DNA of 64,000 nt, from positions 3,968,001-4,032,000 of the forward strand of contig NZ_JAZIFX010000001.1 in assembly GCF_036634175.1 (NCBI RefSeq), read 5' to 3'. Below, piece after piece: positions 42,281 through 51,848 of this stretch (position 1 is the first letter of the stretch; the number at the start of each line of letters is the position of its first letter). The notes under the pieces were generated by a model that did no database searches, was not told the DNA's origin, and saw only the letters and a program-made list of their open reading frames with translations. The translations under genes and the position numbers were made by a program. Source of the DNA: Streptomyces sp. P9-A2. GTDB taxonomy: Bacteria; Actinomycetota; Actinomycetes; Streptomycetales; Streptomycetaceae.

Positions 42281-43261
42281 CTACGGCGCGATCAGCAGCA
42301 CCTTGCCGATGTGGCCACTGGCCTCCACGACCCGGTGGGCGTCGGCCGCGTCCGGCATCGGGATCTCACGGTCGACGACGGGACGGACATGACCGCCCTC
42401 GATCAGCGGCCAGACGTGTTCCCGCACGGCCGCGACGATCGCCGCCTTCTCCGCCGGCGGCCGGGCGCGCAGCGAGGTCGCGCTGATGGCGCCGCGCTTG
42501 CCGAGGAGGGCGCCGATGTTCAGCTCGCCCTTGACGCCGCCCTGCATACCGATGATCGCGAGCCGGCCGTTGACCGCGAGGGCCCTGACGTTGCGGTCCA
42601 GGTACTTGGCGCCCATGTTGTCGAGGATGACGTCCGCGCCGGCGCCGTCGGTGGCCCGCTCCAGCTCGGCCACGAAGTCCTGCTCGCGGTAGTTGATCAG
42701 GATGTCGGCGCCCAGTTCGGCGCAGCGCTCCAGCTTCTCCTTCGTACCGGCCGTGACGGCGACCTCGGCACCGACGGCCTTGGCGAGCTGGATCGCCATG
42801 GTGCCGATGCCGCTGGAGCCGCCGTGCACGAGCAGCGTCTCGCCGGGGCGGAGGTGGGCCACCATGAAGACGTTCGACCAGACCGTGCAGACGACCTCCG
42901 GGAGTGCCGCCGCCTGCTTGAGGTCAAGCCCTTCGGGGACGGGGAGCAACTGGCCGACCGGGACGGCGACCTGCTCCGCGTAGCCACCACCCGCGAGCAA
43001 GGCGCACACCTCGTCACCGACCGCCCACCCGGTCACTCCGGGGCCGAGCGCGGTGATCCGGCCGGAGCACTCCAGGCCGGGGTGGGGGGAGGCACCGGGC
43101 GGCGGGTCGTAGAAGCCCTGCCGCTGCATGATGTCGGCGCGGTTGACGGCGCCTGCCACCACCTCGACCAGCACTTCGCCCGCGCCGGGAACGGGATCGG
43201 GGACCTTGGTCCACACCAGCGTCTCGGGCCCGCCGGGTTCGGGAATCGTGATCGCATACAT
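42281..43261 (-). CDS. NAD(P)H quinone oxidoreductase (MDR family, PIG3-like)
   Basis: 326 aa, zinc-free medium-chain reductase. N-terminal GroES-like fold (VVAGAVNRADIMQRQGFYDPPPG) and Rossmann NADPH fold (LLVHGGSSGIGTMAIQLAKA, ~residues 140-160). The MQRQGFYDPPPG motif marks the TP53I3/PIG3-type quinone oxidoreductases. Length and both ends are typical. Probably reduces quinones in the cytoplasm. A 237-bp gap separates it from the divergent ABC exporter genes, made of GGCTCGGTCC-like repeats and no gene. Confidence 0.93.
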   Translation of the reverse strand: MYAITIPEPGGPETLVWTKVPDPVPGAGEVLVEVVAGAVNRADIMQRQGFYDPPPGASPHPGLECSGRITALGPGVTGWAVGDEVCALLAGGGYAEQVAVPVGQLLPVPEGLDLKQAAALPEVVCTVWSNVFMVAHLRPGETLLVHGGSSGIGTMAIQLAKAVGAEVAVTAGTKEKLERCAELGADILINYREQDFVAELERATDGAGADVILDNMGAKYLDRNVRALAVNGRLAIIGMQGGVKGELNIGALLGKRGAISATSLRARPPAEKAAIVAAVREHVWPLIEGGHVRPVVDREIPMPDAADAHRVVEASGHIGKVLLIAP

Positions 43262-43497
43262 GAGAACGACGCTACCTCCGACCGGGCCGTGGGCGGCTCA
43301 AGTCCGGTGCCGGCCAGACCCGGGGCCGGGATCGGACCCGGGGCCCGGCTCGGTCCGGGAACCGGCTCGGTCCACGGGCGGAGGGCGGGATCCGTCGCTG
43401 GGCCGGTTCGCGGGAAAACCCCTGTGCGGGAGCGATGAGTTCGCGCGATCGTGAAGGTCTCCCCTGCGTAGCCCCAGCACGCGGAAGGACTCGAAGC

Positions 43498-44556
43498 ATG
43501 AGCACGCAGACGTCCGGCCTGGCGATCGAAACCGCCGGCCTGGTCAAGACCTTCGGTGAGACACGGGCCGTCGACGGAGTCGATCTCACCGTGCCGGCCG
43601 GCACGGTGTACGGCGTCCTCGGACCGAACGGCGCCGGCAAGACCACCACCGTGAAGATGCTCGCCACCCTGCTGAGGCCGGGCGGCGGCGACGCCCATGT
43701 CTTCGGCCATGACGTCGTGCGCGAAGCCGACACGGTGCGCGGCCTGGTGAGCCTCACCGGGCAGTACGCGTCCGTGGACGAGGACCTCACCGGTGCCGAG
43801 AACCTGATTCTGCTGGCCCGCCTCCTCGGCCACCGCAAACCGGGCGCCCGCAGCCGTGCCGCCCAGCTGCTGGAGGCATTCGGTCTGACGGACGCGGCGG
43901 CGAAGCAGGTCAAGCACTACTCGGGCGGAATGCGGCGCCGTATCGACATCGCCGCGTCCATCCTCAACACCCCCGACCTGCTGTTCCTCGACGAACCGAC
44001 GACCGGCCTGGACCCGCGCAGCCGCAACCAGGTGTGGGACATCGTGCGCGCGGTGGTCGCCCAGGGCACGACCGTGCTGCTGACCACGCAGTACCTGGAC
44101 GAGGCCGACCAGCTGGCGTCCCGGATCGCCGTCATCGACCGCGGGAGGGTGATCGCCGAGGGCACCAAGGGCGAGCTGAAGGCGTCCGTCGGCGCCGGCA
44201 CCGTACATCTGCGGCTGCGTGACCCGGATCAACGGCCGCTCGCCGCGGACCTGCTGCGCCGCCTGCTCGACGCACAGGTGCAGCCCGACCCCGACCCGGT
44301 GACGCTCACCGCCCGCCTGGGCGCGGCCGCGAGTCAGGACACCGCCGCCGAACAGGCCGCCCGCGCGCTGAGCGAACTGGCCGCGGCCGGCATCACCGTC
44401 GACAACTTCTCGCTCGGCCAGCCGAGCCTGGACGAGGTGTTCCTCGCCCTCACCGGCCACGACACCCAGGCATCGGGCAGCGGGGCCGGTTCCGGGACAG
44501 CGCCCGGGGCCGGCACCGACATCTCCCACAACCCGAAGGACGAGGTGGCGGCATGA
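43498..44556 (+). CDS. ABC transporter ATP-binding protein (DrrA-type)
   Basis: 352 aa. Walker A GPNGAGKT at residues 42-49, signature YSGGMRRR near 140, Walker [13 protein letters not shown], and a switch His in LLTTQYLD region (Q-loop and H partly altered, as in DrrA). The C-terminal ~110 residues form the DrrA regulatory domain, with the [20 protein letters not shown] motif. It powers export of drugs or lipids through the permease encoded next. The ATG at 43498 follows GGAAGG by 11 nt. The next ORF overlaps by four bases. Confidence 0.94.
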   Translation: MSTQTSGLAIETAGLVKTFGETRAVDGVDLTVPAGTVYGVLGPNGAGKTTTVKMLATLLRPGGGDAHVFGHDVVREADTVRGLVSLTGQYASVDEDLTGAENLILLARLLGHRKPGARSRAAQLLEAFGLTDAAAKQVKHYSGGMRRRIDIAASILNTPDLLFLDEPTTGLDPRSRNQVWDIVRAVVAQGTTVLLTTQYLDEADQLASRIAVIDRGRVIAEGTKGELKASVGAGTVHLRLRDPDQRPLAADLLRRLLDAQVQPDPDPVTLTARLGAAASQDTAAEQAARALSELAAAGITVDNFSLGQPSLDEVFLALTGHDTQASGSGAGSGTAPGAGTDISHNPKDEVAA

Positions 44557-45404
44557 GTACCGTGACGACGACCACCGAGAGCGCGGAACTCGCCCCGGTC
44601 CGCACCGACTCCCTCGCCGAGCTGCTGGTCGCCAGGGAACGCCCGCCACGGCCCAGCGCGTGGTCGGCCTCCCTGACGTTCGGCTGGCGCGCGATCCTCA
44701 AGATCAAGCATGTGCCGGAGCAGCTCTTCGACGTCACCGCGTTCCCGATCATGATGGTGCTGATGTACACGTACCTCTTCGGCGGGGCGCTGGCCGGTTC
44801 ACCGACGGAGTACATCCAGTTCCTGCTGCCGGGCATCCTGGTGATGTCGGTCGTGATGATCACGATGTACACCGGTGTCTCGGTCAACACGGACATCGAG
44901 AAGGGCGTCTTCGACCGGTTCCGCACCCTGCCGATCTGGCGGCCCTCGACGATGGTCGGCTATCTGCTCGGGGACGCCCTGCGCTACACCATCGCGTCCG
45001 TCGTGATGCTCACCGTGGGCATCGTCCTCGGCTACCGGCCGGACGGCGGGGTCCCCGGTGTGCTCGCCGGGATCGCGCTGCTGGTGGTCTTCGCGTTCGC
45101 GTTCTCGTGGATCTGGACGATGTTCGGGCTGATGCTGCGCACCGAGAAGTCCGTGATGGGCGTCAGCATGATGGTGATCTTCCCGCTCACCTTCCTGTCC
45201 AACGTCTTCGTCGACCCCCGCACCATGCCGGGCTGGCTCCAGGCCTTCGTCAACAACAGCCCCGTCACGCACCTGGCGTCCGCGGTGCGCGGACTGATGG
45301 CGGGGGACTGGCCGGCCGACGAGGTGGCCTGGTCGCTGGGCTGGTCCGTCCTGCTCGTCCTGGTCTTCGGACCGATCACGATGCGGCTCTACAACCGCAA
45401 GTGA
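44553..45404 (+). CDS. ABC-2 permease (DrrB-type)
   Basis: 283 aa with about six helices: [98 protein letters not shown] and [17 protein letters not shown]. The NVFVDP and the [14 protein letters not shown] motif are classical for drug-exporter permeases. The ATG overlaps the stop of the ATPase gene (ATGA). Both form a small exporter operon closed by a 28-bp-arm terminator. Substrate unknown. Confidence 0.93.
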   Translation: MSTVTTTTESAELAPVRTDSLAELLVARERPPRPSAWSASLTFGWRAILKIKHVPEQLFDVTAFPIMMVLMYTYLFGGALAGSPTEYIQFLLPGILVMSVVMITMYTGVSVNTDIEKGVFDRFRTLPIWRPSTMVGYLLGDALRYTIASVVMLTVGIVLGYRPDGGVPGVLAGIALLVVFAFAFSWIWTMFGLMLRTEKSVMGVSMMVIFPLTFLSNVFVDPRTMPGWLQAFVNNSPVTHLASAVRGLMAGDWPADEVAWSLGWSVLLVLVFGPITMRLYNRK

Positions 45405-45421
45405 CGCGGCCGGCGAACACC

Positions 45422-45481
45422 GAGGGAAACAACGTGGTGCCCCGGGGTCGAGTGACCCCGGGGCACCACGTTGTTTCCCTC
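45422..45481. terminator. Bidirectional terminator with 28-bp arms
   Basis: 45422-45449 and 45454-45481 are exact reverse complements around a GAGT loop, between the convergent permease and K+ channel genes. Confidence 0.95.
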
Positions 45482-45495
45482 ATGTCCCGGCGGTG

Positions 45496-46590
45496 TCAGT
45501 CGTGAAGCGGACGGATGTCGGGGGTGACCTGGCTGACCGGTGTCGCCCGCACGATGGTGATCAGCCGGTCCGTCAGTTCGAGCGCCCCGACGTTCTTGTC
45601 GTCGTAGCCGAGCACCCGGTGCCCGCGCAGAACGCTCACCACCAGATCGTCGACCTCCCGCGGTGTCTTGCCCACCTCGGCCTTTATGACCGGCCGTTCG
45701 ATCATGTCGAGGCCGGTGCCCTGCTGGATCAGGTCCTCCATCACCATGCCGGCCGCGGGGCTGAGCACGGACAGACCGAGCAGCCGGCCGGCCGCGCTGG
45801 CACTGGTGATGACCGCGTCGGCACCCGACTGCTTCAGCAGCGGGGCGTTCTCCTCCTCGCGCACCGCGACCACGATCTTCGCATTGCGGTTGAGCTGGCG
45901 GGCCGTCAGCGTGACCAGCACGGCCGTGTCGTCCCGCTGTGTGGCGATGATGATCTGCTTCGCCCGGTAGGCCTCGGCCCGCTTCAGCACCTCACTGCGC
46001 GTCGCATCCCCTATGACGCCCGCGTACCCGTCGGCCGCCGCGGCCTCGATCGCCTTGCTGCTGGGATCGACCACCACGACCTGCTCCTTGCGGAGCCCCG
46101 TCGCACAGACCGTTCTGATCGCGGACCTGCCCTTCGTGCCGAATCCGACGACGACGGTGTGATCACGCAACGTGGACCTCCAGCGGTTCAGTCGCCACTC
46201 CTCCCGGGTGCGTTCGGTGAGGGCTTCGAGGGTGGTGCCGACCAGGATGATCAGGAACATCACCCGCAACGGCGTGACGACGAAGATATTGGTCAGCCGG
46301 GCGGCGTCGCTGACCGGGGTGATGTCGCCGTACCCCGTGGTGGAGAGGGTGACGGTCGCGTAGTAGAAGGCGTCGAGGAAGTCGAGGGTGCCGTCGGAGT
46401 TGTCGGTGTAACCGTCCCGGTCGATGTACACGACCAACGCCGTCACCACGAGGAGGAACAACGCCATGGACAGTCGCTTGGCGACCTGGCGGACCGGGTG
46501 CTCGACCACTTTCCTGGGCAGTTTCACCCGATGGGTCACCAAGTGCTCGTCCGCCTGACGGGCAATGGCGTCCTGGCCCGGAAGTTTCAC
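45496..46590 (-). CDS. Potassium channel with RCK (TrkA-N) domain
   Basis: 364 aa. Two membrane helices (SMALFLLVVTALVVYI, residues ~41-56, and RVMFLIILVGTTLEAL) flank a pore with the selectivity filter TTGYGD at residues 84-89. The cytoplasmic part is an RCK domain: VVVGFGTKGRSAIRTV NAD-type fold, then a C-terminal TrkA_C domain. MthK-like, ligand-gated K+ channel. The start is GTG 46590, which overlaps the moeA stop (GTGA) inside a parS site; an upstream GTG (46599) would add three residues. Its function beside moeA is not obvious; it appears last in a moco operon. Confidence 0.9.
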   Translation of the reverse strand: MKLPGQDAIARQADEHLVTHRVKLPRKVVEHPVRQVAKRLSMALFLLVVTALVVYIDRDGYTDNSDGTLDFLDAFYYATVTLSTTGYGDITPVSDAARLTNIFVVTPLRVMFLIILVGTTLEALTERTREEWRLNRWRSTLRDHTVVVGFGTKGRSAIRTVCATGLRKEQVVVVDPSSKAIEAAAADGYAGVIGDATRSEVLKRAEAYRAKQIIIATQRDDTAVLVTLTARQLNRNAKIVVAVREEENAPLLKQSGADAVITSASAAGRLLGLSVLSPAAGMVMEDLIQQGTGLDMIERPVIKAEVGKTPREVDDLVVSVLRGHRVLGYDDKNVGALELTDRLITIVRATPVSQVTPDIRPLHD

Positions 46591-46597
46591 GTGAAAC
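46584..46597. other. parS: parS site 2, inside the moeA/K+ channel overlap
   Basis: GTTTCACGTGAAAC, perfect 14-bp consensus. It contains the moeA stop and the K+ channel start codon (GTGA), so its bases are read as codons of moeA (…FT, stop) and of the channel start (Met-Lys). Second segregation site in the window, 40.1 kb from the first. Confidence 0.9.
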
Positions 46598-48089
46598 ACA
46601 CCCCGATCCCTCCGGACGCCCAGGGCAGATCCAGCAGTTCCGCCTCCTGACCGGGCCGTGTGCCACCCGGGGGGACGACCGCGAGGGCGTCGGCCGCGGC
46701 GACGCCACGCAGCATGGCCGGGCCGTTGTAGTGCAGCGGCAGGGCCACGTCACCGCGCAGCACGACAGGGACGAGCCGAGTGTCGTGCGGATGCCCCTGC
46801 ACCGCGTCCCGCAGCGGCATCGTGTACAGCTCGGGGGCGGGGCGGGCCGCGAGGGTCCGCAACAGGGGTTCGGCGAGCGTGAGCAGCCCGGAGACCGCGG
46901 CGAGGGGATTGCCGGGCAGGCCGACGAGGTACTGGTTCTCCTTGGTCCGGGCCAGGATCATGGGATGGCCGGGGCGCACCTCGACTCCGTCCACGAGAAG
47001 TTCGGCGCCGATGCGGCGCAGCGTCGGGTGGACGTGGTCGACCGGCCCCGCGGCGGTGCCGCCGGTGGTGAGGACGACATCGGCGCCGGACCTCGTGATC
47101 GCCTTGTACAGCGTCTGCGCGTCGTCACGGACCCGGCGGACGGCGGTGACCTCGGCACCGAGTGCGCGCAGCCAGGGCGGCAGCATCGGGCCGAGGGCGT
47201 CCCGGATCAGCCCGTCGTGCGGCAGGCCTCCGGTGAGCAGTTCGTCGCCGAGGACGAGGACCTCGACGCGGGGGCGGGGGAAGGTACTGAGCGTGTCGTA
47301 CCCGGCGGCCGCGGCGAGGCCCAGCACGGCCGGGGTCACCAGGGTGCCGACGGACAGCAGCTGCTCGCCGCTGCGGCACTCCTGACCACGTGGGCGGATG
47401 TCCTGACCGTGCGCGACCGTGGAGACGGGCCCGGCGTGGGACGCGCCCGCCGGCCGGGATGCGGTGACGGCTCGGGGCAGGGTGGCGTGCAGCCGGCCGT
47501 TGTCGTCGGTACGGCCGTGTTCACTGCGCAGAACAGCGGTGGTGTCCGAGGGGATACGGGCGCCGGTGGCGATACGGACGGCTTCGCCGTCGGTGAGCGG
47601 TGGGTGCTCGGCATGCCCGGCGAGGACTCCTTCCTCCCGTACGGCCCAGGGACCGGGACCGGAGACCGCCCAGCCGTCCATGGCCGAGGTGTCGAAGGAG
47701 GGCAGGTCGGTGAGGGCCGTGAGAGGGGCGGCCAGGGTGAGGCCGAGGGCGGCCTCGAGCGGCACCGGGGCCGGGGCACGGTGGGCGGCCCGGCTGCCGG
47801 CCCCTCGGCGTGCGGCGCGCTCGGCGACGGTGCGGGCCTCGGTCCAGGAGAGGGCGTGGCGGCCGTCGTGGCGCGCGTGGCCGACGGCGGGACTCCGGCC
47901 GTCCGCGGCGGGCCGGGACCCGCCCCGCCGGGGGCCGCGGGCGCGCGCGGAATCGCCGGGGGAGCGGCCGGAGGCGTCGTTCACGAGGGCGAGAGCCTCC
48001 TCGACGTCGAGGTCATCGAGGTCATCGAGGTCATCGGCATCGTCGGCGGCCCCGGTGCCCCGGTCGGCACGGGCCCCGGACGCATTCAT
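46587..48089 (-). CDS. moeA: Molybdopterin molybdenumtransferase
   Basis: 500 aa, longer than the usual ~410. The extra part is N-terminal (~85 residues of Asp/Arg/Gly-rich sequence with DDLDDLDDLD). The MoeA core follows: LPSFDTSAMDGWAV (Asp ligand site), GEAVRIATGARIP, the MPT-binding VLTTGGTAAGPVDHVHPTL region and LVGLPGNPLAAV. It inserts molybdate into adenylylated molybdopterin. The start overlaps the mobA stop (ATGA) and its stop overlaps the K+ channel start, so three genes are read as one operon: mobA, moeA, channel. Confidence 0.9.
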   Translation of the reverse strand: MNASGARADRGTGAADDADDLDDLDDLDVEEALALVNDASGRSPGDSARARGPRRGGSRPAADGRSPAVGHARHDGRHALSWTEARTVAERAARRGAGSRAAHRAPAPVPLEAALGLTLAAPLTALTDLPSFDTSAMDGWAVSGPGPWAVREEGVLAGHAEHPPLTDGEAVRIATGARIPSDTTAVLRSEHGRTDDNGRLHATLPRAVTASRPAGASHAGPVSTVAHGQDIRPRGQECRSGEQLLSVGTLVTPAVLGLAAAAGYDTLSTFPRPRVEVLVLGDELLTGGLPHDGLIRDALGPMLPPWLRALGAEVTAVRRVRDDAQTLYKAITRSGADVVLTTGGTAAGPVDHVHPTLRRIGAELLVDGVEVRPGHPMILARTKENQYLVGLPGNPLAAVSGLLTLAEPLLRTLAARPAPELYTMPLRDAVQGHPHDTRLVPVVLRGDVALPLHYNGPAMLRGVAAADALAVVPPGGTRPGQEAELLDLPWASGGIGVCFT

Positions 48090-49219
48090 TCGGCGTCCGG
48101 ACGCGTGCCGGGCGCCGGGGCAGGGCCGGAACCCCCGCCGGAGGCTGTGTCGGCGGCGGACTGCTCGTCCGTGGGCTGTGCGGGCGCGGGCTGTGCGGGC
48201 GCGGGCTGTGCGGGCGCGGCGTCGGTGGTGTCCTCCTCGGCCCAGCGGGTGGCGAGGGCGACCGCCTTGCGCGCGGCCTCGGCGACGGCCTCCCGGTCAC
48301 CGCCCGCTCGGGCGGCCGCATAGCCGACGAGGAAGGTGGTCAGCGGTGCCGCCGGCCTGGCCACACCGTGGGCGGCGTCCCGGGCGAGGTCGAGGAGCAC
48401 GCCGGTGTCGACGTCCAGGTCGATGCCCAGCTCGTCCTTGACTGCGGAAATCCATTCATCCAACACGTGTCCATGCTCCCTGATGCGTGCTCTGGCGGTG
48501 GCGATGTCGTCCCAGGTGTCGCAGTCGAACGATGCCACCGGGCCGATGATTCGGGTGAGGTCGAGCGAGCCGGTCAGCCGGCGCAGCGGCAAACCGGCCA
48601 ACGTGCCGTGCCCTTCGGCGAGCACCGCGAGTCCGTGACGCAGCGCAGCTGTCCGGTACGCGGCCACGAGCGGCTGGTCCCGGCCGTCGGCGTCGGTCAG
48701 CAGGACCCCGTCCGCCGTGCTCGTCCGAAGGGTGATCAGCAGCTCGTCGACGGTGGGCCCGTCGAGGAACGGCAGGTCGGCGGAGAGCAGGACGGCGTAC
48801 TCCGCGGTGCTCAGGCGGAGCCCCGCGTCGAGCGCGGCCAGCGGTCCGCCGCCCGGCGGTTCCTCACGTGCCCAGGACACGGGCCGGGAGGTGGGCCGGG
48901 GGTCGGCCACGACGACGCTGGTGCGGGCGCCGGAGCAGGCGGCCAGCACGCGGTCGAGCAGCGACCGGCCGCCCACCCGCACACCGGGCTTGTCCGCGCC
49001 CCCGAGCCGCCGGGCACCGCCACCGGCCAGCACGAGGGCGTCGTAGGCAAGGGGCGCGGCGGGCGCGGGACGCACGGCAGGCGCGGGACGCACGGCAGGC
49101 GCGGGACGCACGGCGGACTCGTCGTACGCGGCGGGCACCGCCCGGTCCGGCGCGGGGTCGCGGTCACGGGTGCGGTCGCCAGCGGCTCCGGGAGCATCCG
49201 GGAGCTCGTACTCGGTCAC
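48086..49219 (-). CDS. MobA-like NTP transferase with DUF6457-like C-terminus
   Basis: 377 aa. The N-terminal ~60 residues are low complexity with three RPAPAV repeats from an 18-bp DNA repeat. Residues ~60-240 are a MobA-type nucleotidyltransferase (LVLAGGGARRLGGADKPGV, then VVVADPRP and LLSADLPFLDG). The C-terminal ~130 residues (LDEWISAVKDELGIDLDVDTGVLLDLARDAAHGVARPAAPL) are the DUF6457-like domain common in actinobacteria, ending with a QPAPAQPAPAQP repeat. It likely makes molybdopterin guanine dinucleotide or an analogue, before moeA. GTG start at 49219. Confidence 0.85.
   Translation of the reverse strand: MTEYELPDAPGAAGDRTRDRDPAPDRAVPAAYDESAVRPAPAVRPAPAVRPAPAAPLAYDALVLAGGGARRLGGADKPGVRVGGRSLLDRVLAACSGARTSVVVADPRPTSRPVSWAREEPPGGGPLAALDAGLRLSTAEYAVLLSADLPFLDGPTVDELLITLRTSTADGVLLTDADGRDQPLVAAYRTAALRHGLAVLAEGHGTLAGLPLRRLTGSLDLTRIIGPVASFDCDTWDDIATARARIREHGHVLDEWISAVKDELGIDLDVDTGVLLDLARDAAHGVARPAAPLTTFLVGYAAARAGGDREAVAEAARKAVALATRWAEEDTTDAAPAQPAPAQPAPAQPTDEQSAADTASGGGSGPAPAPGTRPDAE
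49063..49116. repeat. 18-bp tandem repeat in the mobA-like N-terminus
   Basis: Three copies of GCGCGGGACGCACGGCAG (last one with one change), encoding RPAPAV hexapeptides in frame. Likely to vary in copy number. Confidence 0.9.
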
Positions 49220-49293
49220 CCCCCGAGTATGCGTGCCCCCGCGAGCACGGGGAACGCGGGGGCACGGACAGCGCGGTCAGGAAGAACGTGACG

Positions 49294-50844
49294 TCACAGC
49301 GTCCGCAGCAGCACCGCCGGTTGCTCCACACAGTCCGCCACGTACCGCAGGAAGCCGCCTGCCGTGCCGCCGTCACAGACCCGGTGGTCGAAGGTGAGCG
49401 AGAGCTGCACGACCTGCCTCACCGCCAGCTCGCCCTCGTGCACCCAGGGCTTGGGGACGATGCGGCCGACACCGAGCATGGCCGCCTCGGGGTGGTTGAT
49501 GATCGGGGTGGAGCCGTCGACGCCGAAGACGCCGTAGTTGTTCAATGTGAACGTGCCACCCGTGAGGTCCGCCGGCGTCAGTGTTCCCGTACGGGCCGCC
49601 TCGGTCAGCCGGGCGAACTCCGCCGTCAGCGACTCCGCGTTGCGCGTGTGCGCGTCCCGTACGACGGGGACGACGAGCCCGCGCTCGGTCTGCGCGGCGA
49701 AGCCGAGATGCACGGCCGGGTGCCGGACGACCTCCCTGGCCGCCATGTCCACGGAGGAGTTGAGCTCGGGGAAACGGGCCAGCGCTGCGGTGCAGATCCG
49801 GGCCAGCAGGGCGAGTACGGAGATCTTCGACCCGCCGGCCACGGGGCTCCGGGGACGTTCCTCGGCGAAGCGCCGCATCGCGTCCCGCGCCCGCATCAGC
49901 TCGGTCGCGTCGGCGTCCACCCAGCAGGTCGCGTCGGGGATCTCGGTACGGCTGCGGGAGAGCTTGTCGGCCATGACACCGCGGATGCCCTTGAGGGGGG
50001 TGCGGAGGGTCTCCGGGGCTGCCGGAGCCCCGGCGGTCGGCGCGTGCGCCCGCGGCTGTGCCTGTGTCTGCGTCTGCGGCACGCGCGGCTGCGGCTGCGG
50101 CTCTGTGGTGGGCGCCCGGTCCTTGCCGGCCCGCGTTCCGGCGGCCCGGAGCGCGTACTCCACATCCGCCCTCAGGATCAGCCCCTCGGGCCCGGAACCA
50201 GCCATCTCCCGCAGGTCCAGGCCGTTCTGCCGGGCCAGCCGGCGCACCAGTGGCGAGATCACGGGGACCGGCCCGTCCACCGGCCCGTCGGTACGGACCT
50301 GCCGGGCAGCGGATGCCTGCCCGGCGGCGGCCCGACCGTTCACCGCGGGCGTGGCGGACGTGGCGGGCTTGGCGGGCGTCGCCGGCGCGCTCGGCACCGG
50401 CTGCCCCGGCCGGACCCTGCGACGCCTGGCCGGCGCTTCCGAAGTGCCGTACCCGACCAGCACATTGCCGGAACCCTCCGAGCGCGCGCCCTCCGCACGC
50501 GAGTCCTCCGCACGCGAACCGTCGGCACGGGGGCCGTCGGCACGGGAGCCGTCGGTTACGGAACACCGCTCCCCCGCCGGACGGTCGTCGTCGGCCGGGC
50601 CGCCCACCGCGACCGTGATCAGCGGGGCGCCCACCGGCACCTCGGCGCCCTCCTCGCCGAAGCGGGCGGTGACCACACCCTCGTAGGGGCAGGGCACGTC
50701 CACCATCGCCTTGGCCGTCTCGACCTCGACGACCGGCTGGTCGACGGCGACGACCTCGCCGACCTCGACCAGCCAGCGCACGATCTCCGCCCCGGTGAGC
50801 CCCTCACCGAGGTCGGGGAGCTTGAACTCCAGCACCTGTGCCAT
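49294..50844 (-). CDS. bkdC: Branched-chain 2-oxoacid dehydrogenase E2, operon 2
   Basis: 516 aa. Lipoyl domain with Lys45 in EVETAKAMVD. Long linkers contain repeated SRAEDSRAEG and QPQPQPRVPQTQTQAQ stretches. A subunit-binding domain (VRRLARQNGLDLREMAGSG) and a catalytic domain ending TFDHRVCDGG follow. It differs from the operon 1 copy in linker and several catalytic-loop residues, so it may prefer another keto acid. The ATG shares one base with the E1-beta stop (TGATG). Third gene of the bkdABC operon, with a 74-bp downstream gap to mobA. Confidence 0.9.
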   Translation of the reverse strand: MAQVLEFKLPDLGEGLTGAEIVRWLVEVGEVVAVDQPVVEVETAKAMVDVPCPYEGVVTARFGEEGAEVPVGAPLITVAVGGPADDDRPAGERCSVTDGSRADGPRADGSRAEDSRAEGARSEGSGNVLVGYGTSEAPARRRRVRPGQPVPSAPATPAKPATSATPAVNGRAAAGQASAARQVRTDGPVDGPVPVISPLVRRLARQNGLDLREMAGSGPEGLILRADVEYALRAAGTRAGKDRAPTTEPQPQPRVPQTQTQAQPRAHAPTAGAPAAPETLRTPLKGIRGVMADKLSRSRTEIPDATCWVDADATELMRARDAMRRFAEERPRSPVAGGSKISVLALLARICTAALARFPELNSSVDMAAREVVRHPAVHLGFAAQTERGLVVPVVRDAHTRNAESLTAEFARLTEAARTGTLTPADLTGGTFTLNNYGVFGVDGSTPIINHPEAAMLGVGRIVPKPWVHEGELAVRQVVQLSLTFDHRVCDGGTAGGFLRYVADCVEQPAVLLRTL

Positions 50845-51848
50845 CAGCTTTCGGCCTCCCACTGCAGACGCCCCACGGCATCCAGGATCCGGTCCACGCC
50901 GGGCAGGTGGTGACGCTCCAGCATCGGCGGCGGATACGGGAGATCGAACCCTGCCACACGCAGCACCGGCGCCTCCAGATGATGGAAGCAGCGCTCCGTG
51001 ACCCGGGCCGCGATCTCGCCGCCGGGACCGCCGAAGCCGCCCGACTCGTGAACGACGACCGCGCGTCCCGTCCGCCGCACCGAGGCGCACACCGTCTCGT
51101 CGTCGAACGGCACCAGCGAGCGCAGATCGACGACCTCCAGGTCCCAGCCCTCGGCACGGGCCGCCTCGGCCGCCTCCATGCAGACGGGAACGGACGGCCC
51201 GTACGTGATGAGCGTGGCGTTCCGGCCGGAGCGCCGCACCACCGCACGGCCCAGGGGTTCAACGGCCGTCGGCCGCTCCGGGTTCCAGGAGTCCTTCGAC
51301 CAGTACAGACGCTTGGGCTCGAGGAGGACGACCGGGTCGTCGGAGGCGATGGCGGCACGCAGCAGTCCATAGGCGTCCGGGACGGTCGCGGGCGTCACGA
51401 CATGAAGCCCGGGAGTCGCCATGTAGTACGCCTCGGAGGAGTCGCTGTGGTGCTCGACACCGCCGATGCCACCGCCGTAGGGGATGCGGATGGTGAGCGG
51501 CAGGGGCATCCGCCCGCGCGTACGGTTGCGCATCCTCGCGACATGCGACACCAGCTGCTCGAACGCCGGGTAGGCGAACGCGTCGAACTGCATCTCCACG
51601 ACCGGCCGCAGCCCGTACATCGCCATGCCGACGGCCGTCCCGAGGATGCCCGCCTCGGCCAGCGGAGTGTCCGTGCAGCGGTCCTCGCCGAACTCCTCGG
51701 CGAGTCCGTCGGTGATCCGGAAGACACCGCCGAGGGTGCCGACGTCCTCACCCATGACGTGCACGGACGGGTCCGCGGCCATCGCGTCGCGCAGCGCGCG
51801 CGTGAGCGCCTGCGCCATGGTGGCCGGTTTGACGGCGACGGTGGTCAT
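50844..51848 (-). CDS. bkdB: Branched-chain 2-oxoacid dehydrogenase E1-beta, operon 2
   Basis: 334 aa, normal length. Same motif order as the first copy: GEDVGTLGGVFRITDGL, RIPYGGGIGGVEHHSDSSEA, LEPKRLYWSKDSW, VVDLRSLVPFDDETVC. The start overlaps E1-alpha by four bases (ATGA) and the stop overlaps E2 by one base. Forms the heterotetramer with E1-alpha. Naming follows S. avermitilis usage, assigned by position. Confidence 0.94.
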   Translation of the reverse strand: MTTVAVKPATMAQALTRALRDAMAADPSVHVMGEDVGTLGGVFRITDGLAEEFGEDRCTDTPLAEAGILGTAVGMAMYGLRPVVEMQFDAFAYPAFEQLVSHVARMRNRTRGRMPLPLTIRIPYGGGIGGVEHHSDSSEAYYMATPGLHVVTPATVPDAYGLLRAAIASDDPVVLLEPKRLYWSKDSWNPERPTAVEPLGRAVVRRSGRNATLITYGPSVPVCMEAAEAARAEGWDLEVVDLRSLVPFDDETVCASVRRTGRAVVVHESGGFGGPGGEIAARVTERCFHHLEAPVLRVAGFDLPYPPPMLERHHLPGVDRILDAVGRLQWEAES

